Shown: positions 46,253 through 55,900, counted from the first letter of the stretch. The stretch is 64,000 bases of DNA from Trichococcus shcherbakoviae (GCF_963666195.1 NZ_OY762653.1:2861056-2925055); one strand, 5' to 3'. The notes: a model not told the origin generated them from the letters alone. Translations and numbers: made by a program.

Positions 46253-46495
46253 TCAGGATTTCCGTTCCGTTGGAGGGAACGGTGATTCTGAGCGCAAGAT
46301 GGCACCTGTTGGGCATTTGCGGTAGGCATCCAAAAACGCTTCAAATCGTTCGGGGGGTATCGGTGCGTTTCCCTCATTCGAATCCATTTTGGTGAAAGCT
46401 ATCCCTTCGGAAGTGTAGTCGAAGAGATCCGGTGAAATTATTTGGCAAAGTCCACAAGCGATGCAGTTATCCTGATTTACTTTGGTATAATACAT
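46253..46495 (-). CDS. fer: Ferredoxin, single [4Fe-4S]
   Basis: Small electron carrier of 80 residues. Four cluster cysteines lie in CIACGLC (C-x2-C-x2-C) and KCPTGAIL; there is only one cluster. The protein is otherwise acidic with a Pro-rich tail, as in Bacillus Fer. On the minus strand GAAGG stands 7 bases before the ATG. Divergent fer-ypbB is a conserved arrangement in Bacillus. The longer frame starting at 46597 overlaps ypbB's first 65 bases and has no ribosome site. Confidence 0.94.
   Translation of the reverse strand: MYYTKVNQDNCIACGLCQIISPDLFDYTSEGIAFTKMDSNEGNAPIPPERFEAFLDAYRKCPTGAILRSESPFPPTERKS
46483..46491 (+). promoter_or_regulatory. ypbB promoter inside fer
   Basis: TGGTATAAT extended -10 on the plus strand lies within the first codons of the divergent fer gene, 42 bp before ypbB. 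Confidence 0.55.
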
Positions 46496-46532
46496 ACAGT
46501 AACCTTCTTTACAAAAATTTGGTGGTGATGAT

Positions 46533-47603
46533 ATGAAAGATTTGACATACATAGAGTATCTTTTTTTGGATTGCATTTCAACCGAGCGCCCCATCAAGGA
46601 AGCGACTCTTTTCTATAACCTGATCGGCAAACGGACAGTGTCCACCATGCTCCAGTGCCGCCAATATGATCTGGAAGCCTATTTCACCGTCATGCCGGGC
46701 ATGAAACCGCCAGTGTTGAAAAAAGGCCTCAAGCGTTTACTTTCGGATGGTTTGATCAGCGGCAATGATGGCGAGGGCTTTCTTCTCACCGAAGCAGGAA
46801 GCGCGAAAAAAGCTGATTTTTTAAGCGGTCACGCACACTTTTCTCTCGGGAACCAGATGGAATTTGCGCTCATTCAAGGCGTTTTACGTCGCCGGACGCT
46901 GTTTCTGATCCAAATCCTTTCCGAAATGCTGCACAAAAATAAACAGTATCATCCGATTGAGAGGGAAGCGAAGGAACAACTTTGGATGAAGCGCTTGTTG
47001 ACGCAGCATTCCGGAGATAACGCCACTTTTGCGCGCGCTTATGGAGAGGAATGGGGTATCTACTTGTCACGGCTGCCTGAGAGGGATGCTGGGCTCTTTG
47101 CGCTTCAGTTTGAAGGCGCTGGCCATTTGAGGAAAACAACCGGTCAAATGGCCGGACTGTTCTCGTTGGAGGAAGCCGAAGTGAAAATACTGCTGCACCA
47201 AAATTGGCTGAGATTGTATGCTGCATTGGAAAAAGAACCGGAAAAATTCCCCGTCCTTTCTTCGGTCAGGCAGATGACGATAAAGGAAAACGGCTTGGCT
47301 TCGGCCAGTGCTGAAACGACTATGCGTTATTTCATGAACGGACATGGCATGGAGGAAATCATTTCGATGCGGGGATTGAAACAGAGCACGATCCAAGATC
47401 ATTTCGCCGAAATCGCCCTGATCTATCCGGGATTTCCGACGCAAGAATTTTTGGATAAGGAAAAAATGCAGTATCTGCAACAACTCGTGGAACACAAAGT
47501 TCGTGTCGATTACCGGGAAATCCAAAAAGTATTTCCCGGAATCAACTTTTTCGAGTCCCGCTTGATACAAATAAGAAGTGAGGTTGCTGCTAAACATGGA
47601 TGA
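46533..47603 (+). CDS. ypbB: YpbB-like helix-turn-helix protein
   Basis: Protein of 356 residues related to YpbB of Bacillus, which is encoded directly before a RecQ-like helicase there also. The N-terminal winged-helix segment (LISGNDGEGFLLTEAGSAKK) and a C-terminal HTH_40-type domain (AETTMRYFMNGHGMEEIISMRGLKQSTIQDHF) of the kind found in RecQ tails suggest it supplies the missing RecQ C-terminal region in trans; that is inference. No known enzyme motif is seen. The stop overlaps recQ by 8 bp, implying coupled production. Confidence 0.82.
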   Translation: MKDLTYIEYLFLDCISTERPIKEATLFYNLIGKRTVSTMLQCRQYDLEAYFTVMPGMKPPVLKKGLKRLLSDGLISGNDGEGFLLTEAGSAKKADFLSGHAHFSLGNQMEFALIQGVLRRRTLFLIQILSEMLHKNKQYHPIEREAKEQLWMKRLLTQHSGDNATFARAYGEEWGIYLSRLPERDAGLFALQFEGAGHLRKTTGQMAGLFSLEEAEVKILLHQNWLRLYAALEKEPEKFPVLSSVRQMTIKENGLASASAETTMRYFMNGHGMEEIISMRGLKQSTIQDHFAEIALIYPGFPTQEFLDKEKMQYLQQLVEHKVRVDYREIQKVFPGINFFESRLIQIRSEVAAKHG

Positions 47604-49035
47604 AGCACAATTGAAATCGGAACTTCAGAAATATTTCGGCTACACGGCATTCAAGGAAGGGCAATTGGAGCCCGTCCAATCCGTTTTGGCAGGCAAGCAC
47701 ACATTGGCGACTCTGCCGACGGGAACAGGGAAATCCTTGATATACCAGTTGAGTGGCTACCTTTTGGAGGGGATTGTCGTTATCGTTTCGCCGCTGTTGT
47801 CTTTGATGGAAGATCAAGTCGCCCAACTGAAATTCATGGGTGAAAAAAGGACGGCGTCATTGAACAGCATGCTGCAGTTCGAAGAAAGGCAAAGATTATT
47901 GAGCAACCTGGATCAGATCAAGTTTTTGTTCCTTTCCCCCGAGATGCTGCAGAACCAAGTTGTATTGAACAAACTCAAGCAGATCCCGCTCGCTTTGTTT
48001 GTGGTCGATGAGGCGCATTGCATTTCCCAGTGGGGTTTGGATTTCCGTTCCGATTATTTATTTTTGGGCGCAGCAAGGCGAGCATTGGGCAATCCTCTGA
48101 CATTGGCGCTCACCGCGACAGCGACGCCGGCCGTGATGGACGATATCATCGGGTCCCTGCATATCGACGGGAATGACTTGAACGTATTCGAGGGACCGGT
48201 CGACCGTGCTAATATATACTACAAAGTCGCTGCAGTGCCTCCAGAAGGGAAAAATGAGTACCTCCTGGACCTTTTGGGGAAATATCCATCTCCGGGCATC
48301 ATTTACTTCTCCAGTAAGGCACAAGCTGACGCTGTAGCATTCATGATCCGCAAAAAAACAAATTTGCGCGCGGAAGCCTATCATGCCGACCGGACAAATG
48401 AAGATCGGATCACCATCCAGCATCAATTCCTTCAGGATGAATTGGACGTCATCTGCGCCACCAGCGCATTCGGAATGGGAATCAATAAGCCGAACATCCG
48501 CTACGTGATCCATTACCATATGCCTAATTCGCTTGAGGAATATGTGCAGGAAATCGGGAGAGCCGGGCGGGACGGGCAACAAAGCACGGCGGTACTGTTG
48601 TATTCGGAAACGGACTTCAATTTTAAAGTGAAGATGCTGCAAAGCGATTTTCCGAACGATTATGCGATTGAAAGTGTCCTCAAAAATAAAGCGATCAATC
48701 CGGAATATGGGAGTCCGACCGAGCACACCTTGTTGTTGCATATCCTGCGTCAAAATTTCACTAAAGCGGAAGCGAAGCATTTTATCGCGGGCCGCCACGA
48801 TCTGAAGAAAAACTTGCTGAAGAGCATGAAGGGATTTGCCGAAACCGACACATGCAAACGTGACTATATCTCCGCTTATTTCGGGAAAAACAGTCTCGGC
48901 AAACCGGAACACTGCTGTGATAGCTGCGGGGACGATGATCCAACGCCAGCTGGGGACTTCAGGTCGAGAAATACGGTTCCAACAACAGAAGCGCCGCATT
49001 GGCGAAAAATCCTTTCCGACCTTTTTCTTTTATAA
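47596..49035 (+). CDS. recQ: RecQ-family ATP-dependent DNA helicase, short form
   Basis: DNA helicase of 479 residues of the RecQ superfamily 2 (RecS-like). Motif 0 FGYTAFKEGQLEPVQ, Walker A LPTGTGKSLIYQ, DEAHCISQWG, TATATP and the QEIGRAGRDGQ motif VI are intact. A short zinc-binding tail with CKRDYISAYFG and HCCDSC remains, but the HRDC domain of E. coli RecQ is missing. ATG 47596 is chosen; GTGAGG lies 13 bases away, and translation is probably coupled to ypbB by the 8-bp overlap. It unwinds recombination intermediates. Confidence 0.93.
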   Translation: MDEAQLKSELQKYFGYTAFKEGQLEPVQSVLAGKHTLATLPTGTGKSLIYQLSGYLLEGIVVIVSPLLSLMEDQVAQLKFMGEKRTASLNSMLQFEERQRLLSNLDQIKFLFLSPEMLQNQVVLNKLKQIPLALFVVDEAHCISQWGLDFRSDYLFLGAARRALGNPLTLALTATATPAVMDDIIGSLHIDGNDLNVFEGPVDRANIYYKVAAVPPEGKNEYLLDLLGKYPSPGIIYFSSKAQADAVAFMIRKKTNLRAEAYHADRTNEDRITIQHQFLQDELDVICATSAFGMGINKPNIRYVIHYHMPNSLEEYVQEIGRAGRDGQQSTAVLLYSETDFNFKVKMLQSDFPNDYAIESVLKNKAINPEYGSPTEHTLLLHILRQNFTKAEAKHFIAGRHDLKKNLLKSMKGFAETDTCKRDYISAYFGKNSLGKPEHCCDSCGDDDPTPAGDFRSRNTVPTTEAPHWRKILSDLFLL

Positions 49036-49061
49036 AATTTAACCCAAAAATTGCGAAAATG

Positions 49062-49070
49062 TGCTACAAT
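49062..49070 (+). promoter_or_regulatory. Extended -10 promoter of the LysM gene
   Basis: TGCTACAAT extended -10, 30 bp before the gene. Confidence 0.5.
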
Positions 49071-49100
49071 TAGCATGAATCACTTATAGGAGGAACCCGA

Positions 49101-49685
49101 ATGGATAAAAAGAATCGCAATCGCAATAATGGAGAGCCATGGTCACGTAAATTCGGCGAAGATGAAAATCTGAAGAGCCGGCAGTATTCACGTTCGGCCA
49201 GAAATACAAAAAATAAAGAAGTAGCACCTCTATTAAAAGTATTGCTGTTTCTCTTTTTGGCTATTCTGATTATTCCTTTTGCAACCATCTATTTTAACAA
49301 ACAGAATCAAAATACTCCAGCACCCAAGAGTGCTGAACAAGTGATGATCAACAAGCGAGTGGCCAGCTCCAGCGTTGAAAGCAGTGAAGAAGCGTCTTCA
49401 GAAGAAGTTTCGAGCGAAGTTGTGGAGAGCACAGTGGAGCCTGAATCTTCGGTTGCGGAAACACCAAGTTCGAGCGCCGCGCCTGCAGTGGTCGAAACAC
49501 CGGTTGAAACAGTTAAAGAACCGGAAACGACTACCGGGGTATACAACAATTCATACACCATCCAAGCAGGCGACAACCTTTACCGGATCGCTCTGAACCA
49601 TGGGATGACATTGGATGAATTGATGCAGGCCAACGGGTTGAGCAGCACAGAAGCACAAATCGGTATGGCATTGAAAGTTAAATAA
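49101..49685 (+). CDS. LysM-domain membrane-anchored protein (YpbE-like)
   Basis: Membrane protein of 194 residues with a basic, Asn/Arg-rich cytoplasmic start, one membrane helix (about 47-67, LLKVLLFLFLAILIIPFAT), a long Ser/Glu/Val/Pro linker (about 90-145) and a C-terminal peptidoglycan-binding LysM domain (YTIQAGDNLYRIALNHGMTL, to the end). It probably tethers something to, or senses, the cell wall; no catalytic domain is present. It lies between recQ and cmk, in the position of Bacillus ypbE. GGAGGAACC is the ribosome site, and a small terminator follows. Confidence 0.88.
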   Translation: MDKKNRNRNNGEPWSRKFGEDENLKSRQYSRSARNTKNKEVAPLLKVLLFLFLAILIIPFATIYFNKQNQNTPAPKSAEQVMINKRVASSSVESSEEASSEEVSSEVVESTVEPESSVAETPSSSAAPAVVETPVETVKEPETTTGVYNNSYTIQAGDNLYRIALNHGMTLDELMQANGLSSTEAQIGMALKVK

Positions 49686-49687
49686 CG

Positions 49688-49713
49688 AAAGCCGTCTGAC
49701 AAGGCGGCTTTTT
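49688..49713 (+). terminator. Terminator after the LysM gene
   Basis: Stem AAGCCGTC / GGCGGCTT with a 6-base loop, followed by TTT; short. Confidence 0.68.
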
Positions 49714-49749
49714 CGATGAAATCGTACAGAACAAAGTTGGAGGTTTATT

Positions 49750-50442
49750 GTGAAAAAAATGAATATTGCCATTGATGGTCCAGCATCGGCCGGAAAAAGC
49801 ACCATCGCAAAGAAAGTTGCGGAAAAGTTGGGCTACATTTATCTGGACACAGGTGCGATGTACCGCGCATTGACTTATGCAGCTTTATCCACCGGAGGCG
49901 ATCTCCATGATGAAGAAGCATTGCATAAGTTGCTGCAAGGAATCAGGATAACCTTTTCGACTGCTGAAAACGAAATGCAGCGTGTTTACCTGAATGAGGA
50001 GGACGTGACCGAAGCGATCAGATCGGAGCAGGTGACCCAAAACGTCTCCTTGATTTCATCGTACGCGAAAGTGCGTGAAGAGATGGTTGCCCGCCAGAAA
50101 AGTATCGCGCGGTCCGGCGGCGTCGTTATGGACGGCAGGGACATCGGTACTGTCGTATTGCCTGATGCTGAGGTTAAGATATTCATGACAGCGACAGCCG
50201 AAGAAAGAGCGCTGCGCCGCTACAAAGAGAACACAGCGAAGGGTATGACCACTTCTTTGGAAGAGCTGACGGAGGACATGAAGCGCCGCGACCATTTGGA
50301 CAGCACGCGGACGATTTCACCGTTGAAAAAAGCGGATGATGCCATCGTTTTGGACTCAACACACCTGGAAATCGACGAAGTGGTGAAGAGGATTCTCGGC
50401 ATTATCGAAGCGAACCTAAAACCCTTACAAACATTGGATTAA
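49750..50442 (+). CDS. cmk: Cytidylate kinase
   Basis: Phosphorylates CMP and dCMP to the diphosphates. It is 230 residues long with the P-loop IDGPASAGKSTIAKK, the TGAMYRALTY substrate helix, MDGRDIGTVVLPDAEVKIFM and the LID region RRDHLDSTRTISPLKKADDA. The start is GTG 49750 with GGAGG 6 bases before; ATG 49759 is an alternative. It is followed by rpsA as in most Firmicutes. Confidence 0.97.
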   Translation: MKKMNIAIDGPASAGKSTIAKKVAEKLGYIYLDTGAMYRALTYAALSTGGDLHDEEALHKLLQGIRITFSTAENEMQRVYLNEEDVTEAIRSEQVTQNVSLISSYAKVREEMVARQKSIARSGGVVMDGRDIGTVVLPDAEVKIFMTATAEERALRRYKENTAKGMTTSLEELTEDMKRRDHLDSTRTISPLKKADDAIVLDSTHLEIDEVVKRILGIIEANLKPLQTLD

Positions 50443-50448
50443 CAATAC

Positions 50449-50477
50449 TAGACGATTTTAAGCAAAGATGTTAGAAT
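50449..50477 (+). promoter_or_regulatory. rpsA promoter
   Basis: TAGACG (50449-50454), 17-bp spacer, TAGAAT (50472-50477), extended by TG as TGTTAGAAT. It leaves a leader of about 115 nt before rpsA. Confidence 0.65.
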
Positions 50478-50599
50478 GATTGTATGCAGTATTACGCTTT
50501 CAAAAATATAGAGTCAAGGATTAATTTCTTAACCGAAAGGTGAGGGAGTTAAGGGAACTAGCCAATCGGTTGCCGCAGACTTTTAGGAGGAATAGTTAC

Positions 50600-51862
50600 A
50601 TGTCAGATTACATTGAAAACCCAGAATTAAATGAAGAAGAGTCCAATAATGTTGAGCAGACTATGCAAGATGTGTTGGATGAAGCATTATCCATTGAGGT
50701 GGGCGATACTGTCAAGGGGGAAGTTTTAAGCATCCAAGATAGACAAGCCATCGTAGGAATCATTGGGGGCGGGGTTGAAGGGGTTATTCCTTACAACGAA
50801 TTATCTGCAAAACCATTCGACGAAGTTACAGAAATCCTAAACGTAGGTGACGTTGTGGATCTGGTTGTCATAAAACAAATCAAAGATAAAGAAAATGGAA
50901 GCTTTTTACTTTCGAAGCGTCGCGTTGATGCTAAAATCGTTTGGAAAGATATCCAAGATAAATTCGAAAACAACGAAATCATCGAAGCGCCAGTCAAAGA
51001 CGTCGTTAAAGGCGGATTGGTCGTTGATGTCGGCGTGAGAGGTTTTGTTCCGGCTTCAATGGTAGAAGACCATTTTGTTGAAGACTTCAGTTCTTATAAA
51101 GGTAAAGTAATGACCTTCAAGATTGTTGAACTTGAACCTAGCGAAAACCGCCTGATTTTATCGCATAAAGCGGTTGTGGAAACAGAAAAAGAAGCCAATA
51201 AAGGCAAATTGATGGACGAATTGGTAGCCGGAGACATTGTCGAAGGAACTGTCGCTCGTCTGACCAACTTCGGTGCGTTCGTCGATTTAGGCGGCGTGGA
51301 TGGTTTGGTCCACATCTCTCAAATTGCCCATGAGCACGTGAAGAATCCTGGTGACGTTTTGGTGATCGGCCAAGCCGTCAAAGTCAAAATTTTATCCATC
51401 GACAAAGAAAATGGCCGTGTATCGTTAAGCATCAAAGACACATTGGCTGGTCCTTGGAATGCGATCGCTGAAAAAGCACCTATCGGAGCTGTATTGACTG
51501 GTGTTGTCAAACGTTTGACAAGCTTTGGTGCATTCGTGGAAGTTTTCCCTGGCGTTGAAGGTTTGGTGCACATTTCCCAAATTTCCCATCAACACATTGC
51601 GACTCCGCATGAAGTACTGCAAGAAGGCCAAGAAATTCAAGTCAAAGTGTTGGATGCAAAAGAAGATGAGCAACGCCTATCTTTAAGCATCAAGGCTTTG
51701 GAAGAAAAAGCTGTGAATGAAGCACCTGCAGCTGAAGAGAAAAGAGAGAAAAAAGAGAAAAAAACTGAAGAATATGTTGCTGACGATTCAGACGGAAACT
51801 TCACATTAGCAGATTTATTAGGCGACAAGCTTTCAGGTTTGAAAGACGATTCTGAAGCCTAA
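50600..51862 (+). CDS. rpsA: Ribosomal protein S1-like, four S1 domains
   Basis: RNA-binding S1 homologue of 420 residues. Four S1 folds are visible: starting at VGDTVKGEVLSIQDRQAIVG (about 35), IIEAPVKDVVKGGLVVDVG, VEGTVARLTNFGAFVDLG and LTGVVKRLTSFGAFVEVFPG. A Lys/Glu-rich tail closes it (EEKREKKEKKTEE). The Gram-positive form is shorter than the six-domain E. coli S1 and its ribosomal role is less strict. ATG 50600 has TAGGAGG upstream; the frame is open from 50540 but lacks a ribosome site. Ends in a strong terminator. Confidence 0.95.
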   Translation: MSDYIENPELNEEESNNVEQTMQDVLDEALSIEVGDTVKGEVLSIQDRQAIVGIIGGGVEGVIPYNELSAKPFDEVTEILNVGDVVDLVVIKQIKDKENGSFLLSKRRVDAKIVWKDIQDKFENNEIIEAPVKDVVKGGLVVDVGVRGFVPASMVEDHFVEDFSSYKGKVMTFKIVELEPSENRLILSHKAVVETEKEANKGKLMDELVAGDIVEGTVARLTNFGAFVDLGGVDGLVHISQIAHEHVKNPGDVLVIGQAVKVKILSIDKENGRVSLSIKDTLAGPWNAIAEKAPIGAVLTGVVKRLTSFGAFVEVFPGVEGLVHISQISHQHIATPHEVLQEGQEIQVKVLDAKEDEQRLSLSIKALEEKAVNEAPAAEEKREKKEKKTEEYVADDSDGNFTLADLLGDKLSGLKDDSEA

Positions 51863-51884
51863 TCAGCAAGGAAAATGAACATGT

Positions 51885-51917
51885 GAGGGCATGGAATTCC
51901 ATCCATGCCCTTTTTTT
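51885..51917 (+). terminator. rpsA terminator
   Basis: Perfect 10-bp stem AGGGCATGGA / TCCATGCCCT with a 6-base loop, then seven T. Confidence 0.93.
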
Positions 51918-52039
51918 GTTGTTATTATTGACGGATGTGTGTTATAACTGACATGGACGAAAACATTGAGAAAACCATACACAGTGAGCAAATACCCAAA
52001 AAGTTTTGTGTTGTAGAGGAAAAGAAAGGCGGAGGTTAG

Positions 52040-53353
52040 ATGCCAAATCCAGTAGTGGCCATAGTAGGCAGACCAAACGTAGGGAAATCAACAATATTCA
52101 ATAGACTGGCAGGAGAGAGAATTTCCATAGTCGATGATGTATCAGGTGTCACACGCGACAGAATTTATGCAAAAGGAGAATGGTTGGGCAAAACATTCAA
52201 TATCATCGATACAGGCGGGATCGATATCACGGATGAGCCTTTTATGAGCCAAATCAAATTGCAGGCGCAGGTGGCGATCGAAGAGGCCGACGTCATCATC
52301 TTTTTGACATGCGTCAGGGAAGGCGTGACGGATGCAGATGAAAACGTCGCAAGAATCCTGTACCAATCAGATAAACCTGTCATATTGGCGGTAAACAAAG
52401 TGGATAATCCGGAAATGCGCGCCGAAATATTCGATTTTTACAGTCTGGGATTAGGCGAACCCTATCCTGTATCTGGTAGCCACGGCTTAGGTCTTGGAGA
52501 TCTGCTGGATGCGGTTGTAGCGAATTTCCCATCAGAAGAAGAGAATGCGGAAGAAGAAGGCATCATCAACTTCAGCTTTATAGGCCGTCCGAATGTAGGC
52601 AAATCTTCCTTGGTGAACGCCATTTTGGGAGAAGAGCGCGTAATCGTATCGAACATTGCAGGCACAACACGTGACGCTATCGATACGATGTTCGTTGATG
52701 ATGAAGGTGCAAAATTCCGGATGATCGATACAGCCGGAATCCGCAAAAAAGGTAAAGTCTACGAGTCCACGGAAAAATATAGCGTCATGCGTGCCATCCG
52801 TGCCATTGAGCGTTCGGATATCGTTATGGTCGTACTGAATGCAGAAGAGGGCATCCAGGAGCAGGACAAAAAAGTTGCCGGATATGCGCATGAAGCAGGC
52901 AAAGGAATCATCATCCTCGTGAACAAATGGGATACATTGGAAAAAGACAATCATACAATGAAGGAATTCGAGGAAAAAATCCGCAAAGAGTTCCAGTATC
53001 TTTCCTATGCACCGATTATGTATGTTTCCGCTGTAACGAAACAGCGATTGTCCAATATTCCTGCTAAAATCAAGGAAATCAGCGAAAATCAAAACCGCCG
53101 TATTTCTTCATCCTTGTTGAATGATGTCCTGATGGACGCTGTCGCGCACAATCCGACGCCATCCGACAAAGGCCGTCGTTTGAAGATTTACTATATGACG
53201 CAAGTGGCCGTAAAACCGCCGACATTTGTTGTTTTTGTCAACGACCCGGAATTACTGCATTTCTCTTATGAGCGTTTCCTTGAAAACAGAATTCGGGATT
53301 CGTTTGATTTCGAAGGGACACCATTCCATTTGATTGCCCGACAAAAAAAATAA
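52040..53353 (+). CDS. der: Ribosome-assembly GTPase Der (EngA)
   Basis: Tandem GTPase needed for 50S subunit assembly, 437 residues. Each G domain has its own P-loop: [12 protein letters not shown] near residue 9 and [12 protein letters not shown] near 182, with DTGGID and DTAGIRK switch II motifs and NKVD and NKWD base-recognition motifs. The C-terminal KH-like domain ([21 protein letters not shown]) docks on rRNA. GGAGGT is 4-5 bases before the ATG. Lies between rpsA and hup, the standard order. Confidence 0.98.
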   Translation: MPNPVVAIVGRPNVGKSTIFNRLAGERISIVDDVSGVTRDRIYAKGEWLGKTFNIIDTGGIDITDEPFMSQIKLQAQVAIEEADVIIFLTCVREGVTDADENVARILYQSDKPVILAVNKVDNPEMRAEIFDFYSLGLGEPYPVSGSHGLGLGDLLDAVVANFPSEEENAEEEGIINFSFIGRPNVGKSSLVNAILGEERVIVSNIAGTTRDAIDTMFVDDEGAKFRMIDTAGIRKKGKVYESTEKYSVMRAIRAIERSDIVMVVLNAEEGIQEQDKKVAGYAHEAGKGIIILVNKWDTLEKDNHTMKEFEEKIRKEFQYLSYAPIMYVSAVTKQRLSNIPAKIKEISENQNRRISSSLLNDVLMDAVAHNPTPSDKGRRLKIYYMTQVAVKPPTFVVFVNDPELLHFSYERFLENRIRDSFDFEGTPFHLIARQKK

Positions 53354-53389
53354 ATTACCTTCCCGAAGGCATTAAATCCACTATAATCG

Positions 53390-53418
53390 TTGCAGTAGCA
53401 CGGTTTGTGTGATATTCT
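53390..53418 (+). promoter_or_regulatory. Possible hup promoter
   Basis: TTGCAG (53390-53395), 17-bp spacer, TATTCT (53413-53418) with TG just before the -10. It would give a 130-nt leader; nothing else is evident in the 203 bp between der and hup. Confidence 0.4.
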
Positions 53419-53556
53419 TTATTAGAAATATCTTTTCAATTGGACTGCGGTATTTCAGAACTGTTTTTGGACCACTCAAAAATAGTTATTCCATGTTTTG
53501 TTGTGTTATCAAAGAAAGCATGTATTCTTCTTCTTTAAAGGAGGTGAAAGGACAAC

Positions 53557-53832
53557 ATGGCAAACAAAGCTGAATTAATCGAAAGAGTTGCTGGAAAAAC
53601 AAACTTGACTAAAAAGGATGTTACAGCAAGCGTTGATGCATTATTTGAAGTGATTCAAGAAGCATTAAAAGACGGTGAAAAAGTTCAAGTCATCGGTTTT
53701 GGTAATTTTGAAGTTCGTGATCGTGCAGCTCGTAAAGGACGCAATCCTCAAACTGGGGAAGAAATCCAAATCGAAGCAAGCAAAATCCCTGCATTCAAAC
53801 CAGGTAAAGCATTGAAAGATGCAGTTAAATAA
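53557..53832 (+). CDS. hup: DNA-binding protein HU
   Basis: Histone-like nucleoid protein of 91 residues that bends and compacts DNA. It is the typical HU sequence: [20 protein letters not shown], then the DNA-binding arm [20 protein letters not shown] with the intercalating Pro. A very strong ribosome site (AAAGGAGGTGAAAG) and clean codon choice indicate high expression. A terminator follows directly. Confidence 0.98.
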   Translation: MANKAELIERVAGKTNLTKKDVTASVDALFEVIQEALKDGEKVQVIGFGNFEVRDRAARKGRNPQTGEEIQIEASKIPAFKPGKALKDAVK

Positions 53833-53843
53833 TCGGTAAAAAT

Positions 53844-53882
53844 GAAGTTGAGGCCTTACGGGGCTTCAGCTTTATTTTTTTT
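53844..53882 (+). terminator. hup terminator
   Basis: Stem AAGTTGAGGCC / GGGCTTCAGCTT with wobble pairs, then TTATTTTTTTT. Confidence 0.85.
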
Positions 53883-53973
53883 GGGCATTGATGAGCGAGT
53901 CTTTCAGGGACGTTTGCTGTGGCCTTGACGGAGAAAAGCCTGAGGAACAAATAGATACAGATGCTGAACTTTA

Positions 53974-53982
53974 TGATAAAAT
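53974..53982 (+). promoter_or_regulatory. Extended -10 promoter of the TPR gene
   Basis: TGATAAAAT extended -10, 51 bp before the gene; the -35 is weak. Confidence 0.58.
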
Positions 53983-54033
53983 GTAAAGGAAGAGCACCAG
54001 CAAAAAGAGTGCATTTGAAGGAGCAGTAGACGA

Positions 54034-55317
54034 ATGAATAATGACGCACATGCAATGATAGAAGCCATTCAAAAGAATGATTTGGATGCGGCTGTCCAAC
54101 TGTTCAAACAATCAGTTGAGCAATCCGTCCTGGAGAACAACAGCGCTGATTTGGCCGAATTGGCGGAAACGATGCATGCCTTGGGCTTCTTGAGTGAAGC
54201 AAAAGAGGCATATGGAGCATTGAACTACCTGGCCCCCCAGATACAGGAGTGGAATATCGCCTTGGCAGAAATCGCCATCGACGAAGACGATTACGATCAA
54301 GCTTTGGATATCCTCCTAACAATCGATAAAGAAAGCGACGTATACCCGCAAGCTTTGTTGACGATGGCTGATGCTTATCAAGTGCAGGGACTCTACGAAG
54401 TCAGCGAAAAGAAAATTTTTGAAGCAATGGCGCTGTTGCCGGATGAACCCATATTGGATTATGCCTTGGCGCAACTTTACCATTCGATCGGGGAGTACAA
54501 GAAGGCGATCCCAATCTATGAGGAACTTTCATACGGAAACGGAGAAATCGCATCCGAAACGCAACTGAATTTTTTCCTGGGCGACTGCCACAATGCCATC
54601 GGCGAATTCGAGAAAGCTTTGGAGTATCTGGAAAAAATCCCGGCTGATGAACATTTCCCGGACAGTTATTTCCAACTCGGCTTCACCTATTTCCAACTCA
54701 AGGAATATGCGCGCGCCATCACCATTTTTAATAAATTGCTCGAAGCAGACAATGCTTACCTGAGCGCTTACCTGTACTTGGCGAATGCGCTTGAGGCTGA
54801 ATTGGAGTTGGAAGAAGCGCTTGCTGTTTTGGAACAGGCCATCCTGCGGAATCCTTATCAACATGAATTTTACACGACAGCAGCCAGCTTGCAATTGAAG
54901 CTGAACCGGGAGCAGGATGCGGAACGTAATTTGCGCGAAGCGGCAGCACTTGAACCGGACCTTTCCAGTATCCATTTGGCCTTGGGGAATCTGTTGCTGA
55001 AACAAGGGAGATTTGAGGAATTGGTAGCTTATATTGCAGACCGGGCAGAGCAGGAAGACAACGATCCGCAATACAATTGGTTGCTGGCAGCCAGTCATAA
55101 TGCCTTGGAGGAATACGATTCGGCAAACAAAGAATACATGGCGGCTTATCCGCATTTTGACGATAATGAGTCCTTTTTACTGGAGTATGCAGCATTCTTG
55201 AGAGAAGAAGGCAATTGGGAAAAATTGAGTGAGGTCATCCACCAAGGTTTGGCTCTTTATCCGGCCAACATTGAGTTGCTTCAACTCCATGATGATCTGC
55301 ACGATTCAGATCAATAA
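54034..55317 (+). CDS. Tetratricopeptide-repeat protein (YpiA-like)
   Basis: Acidic cytoplasmic protein of 427 residues built almost entirely of TPR helical pairs, for example YEVSEKKIFEAMALLPDEPI, KAIPIYEELSYGNGEIASET, YARAITIFNKLLEADNAYLS and ALAVLEQAILRNPYQHEFYT. It has no enzyme domain, signal or membrane helix, so it is presumably a protein-protein scaffold. It precedes a UPF0302 gene, as ypiA precedes ypiB in Bacillus. The ribosome site is GAAGGAG. Function is not known. Confidence 0.86.
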   Translation: MNNDAHAMIEAIQKNDLDAAVQLFKQSVEQSVLENNSADLAELAETMHALGFLSEAKEAYGALNYLAPQIQEWNIALAEIAIDEDDYDQALDILLTIDKESDVYPQALLTMADAYQVQGLYEVSEKKIFEAMALLPDEPILDYALAQLYHSIGEYKKAIPIYEELSYGNGEIASETQLNFFLGDCHNAIGEFEKALEYLEKIPADEHFPDSYFQLGFTYFQLKEYARAITIFNKLLEADNAYLSAYLYLANALEAELELEEALAVLEQAILRNPYQHEFYTTAASLQLKLNREQDAERNLREAAALEPDLSSIHLALGNLLLKQGRFEELVAYIADRAEQEDNDPQYNWLLAASHNALEEYDSANKEYMAAYPHFDDNESFLLEYAAFLREEGNWEKLSEVIHQGLALYPANIELLQLHDDLHDSDQ

Positions 55318-55348
55318 GTCATCATCCCATCGGATAGGAGGTTTTAAA

Positions 55349-55900
55349 ATGATGAATCCTACTTTGGAGGAGAAAAAAAATTTTATTTCTTGGTTTATTC
55401 AGAATTATCAATTGAAGCGCAGAGAGTCTCTTTGGATACTCAATTATCTGCTCAATCATGAGATTTTGTTGAAGAATATCCATCTGATCGAGGAAGTCCA
55501 TACAACGAACAGAGGAATGGGGTTTGCTGTAGTCGGAAATCCGAAAGATGCCTTCATGTACTATAAAGACGGAAAGACATTCGAAGATCCCGAACAGGCA
55601 TTCCACGATCTGCGCTTGAATTGGAAAGAGGATTTTTATCTGGAGTTGTTCTTTGATCAATCCTACCAAGTCCTTTCATTTTTTGGTGTTCTGGAGGACA
55701 ATCCTTACATCCAAGACTCCGAAATTTTCGATAAGGATCTGGAAGAAATTGTAGAAAAATCATTGGAAAAGTTGGCGGTGAAGGATCGCATCCATTATCT
55801 GAAAAAACAGATCGATATCGCGCTGATCCAATACGATGAAACCAGCTTCAGGAAGTTCACGAAAGAATTAAAAGAGTTGGAAGAAAAAAATATGATCTGA
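55349..55900 (+). CDS. ypiB: UPF0302 family protein (YpiB-like)
   Basis: Protein of 183 residues related to YpiB (UPF0302), of unknown function. It has the family segments KKNFISWFIQNYQLKRRESLWILNY and a C-terminal amphipathic helix (RIHYLKKQIDIALIQYDETSFRKFTKELKELEEK). It is soluble, aromatic-rich in the first half and helical at the end. ATG 55349 follows AGGAGGT by 6 bases; the open frame from 55229 overlaps the TPR gene without a ribosome site. It follows the TPR gene by 31 bp. Confidence 0.86.
   Translation: MMNPTLEEKKNFISWFIQNYQLKRRESLWILNYLLNHEILLKNIHLIEEVHTTNRGMGFAVVGNPKDAFMYYKDGKTFEDPEQAFHDLRLNWKEDFYLELFFDQSYQVLSFFGVLEDNPYIQDSEIFDKDLEEIVEKSLEKLAVKDRIHYLKKQIDIALIQYDETSFRKFTKELKELEEKNMI

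Noticed and set aside
55229..55348. Longer N-terminus for the UPF0302 protein
   Set aside because: Overlaps the end of the TPR gene; AGGAGGT before 55349 is decisive.
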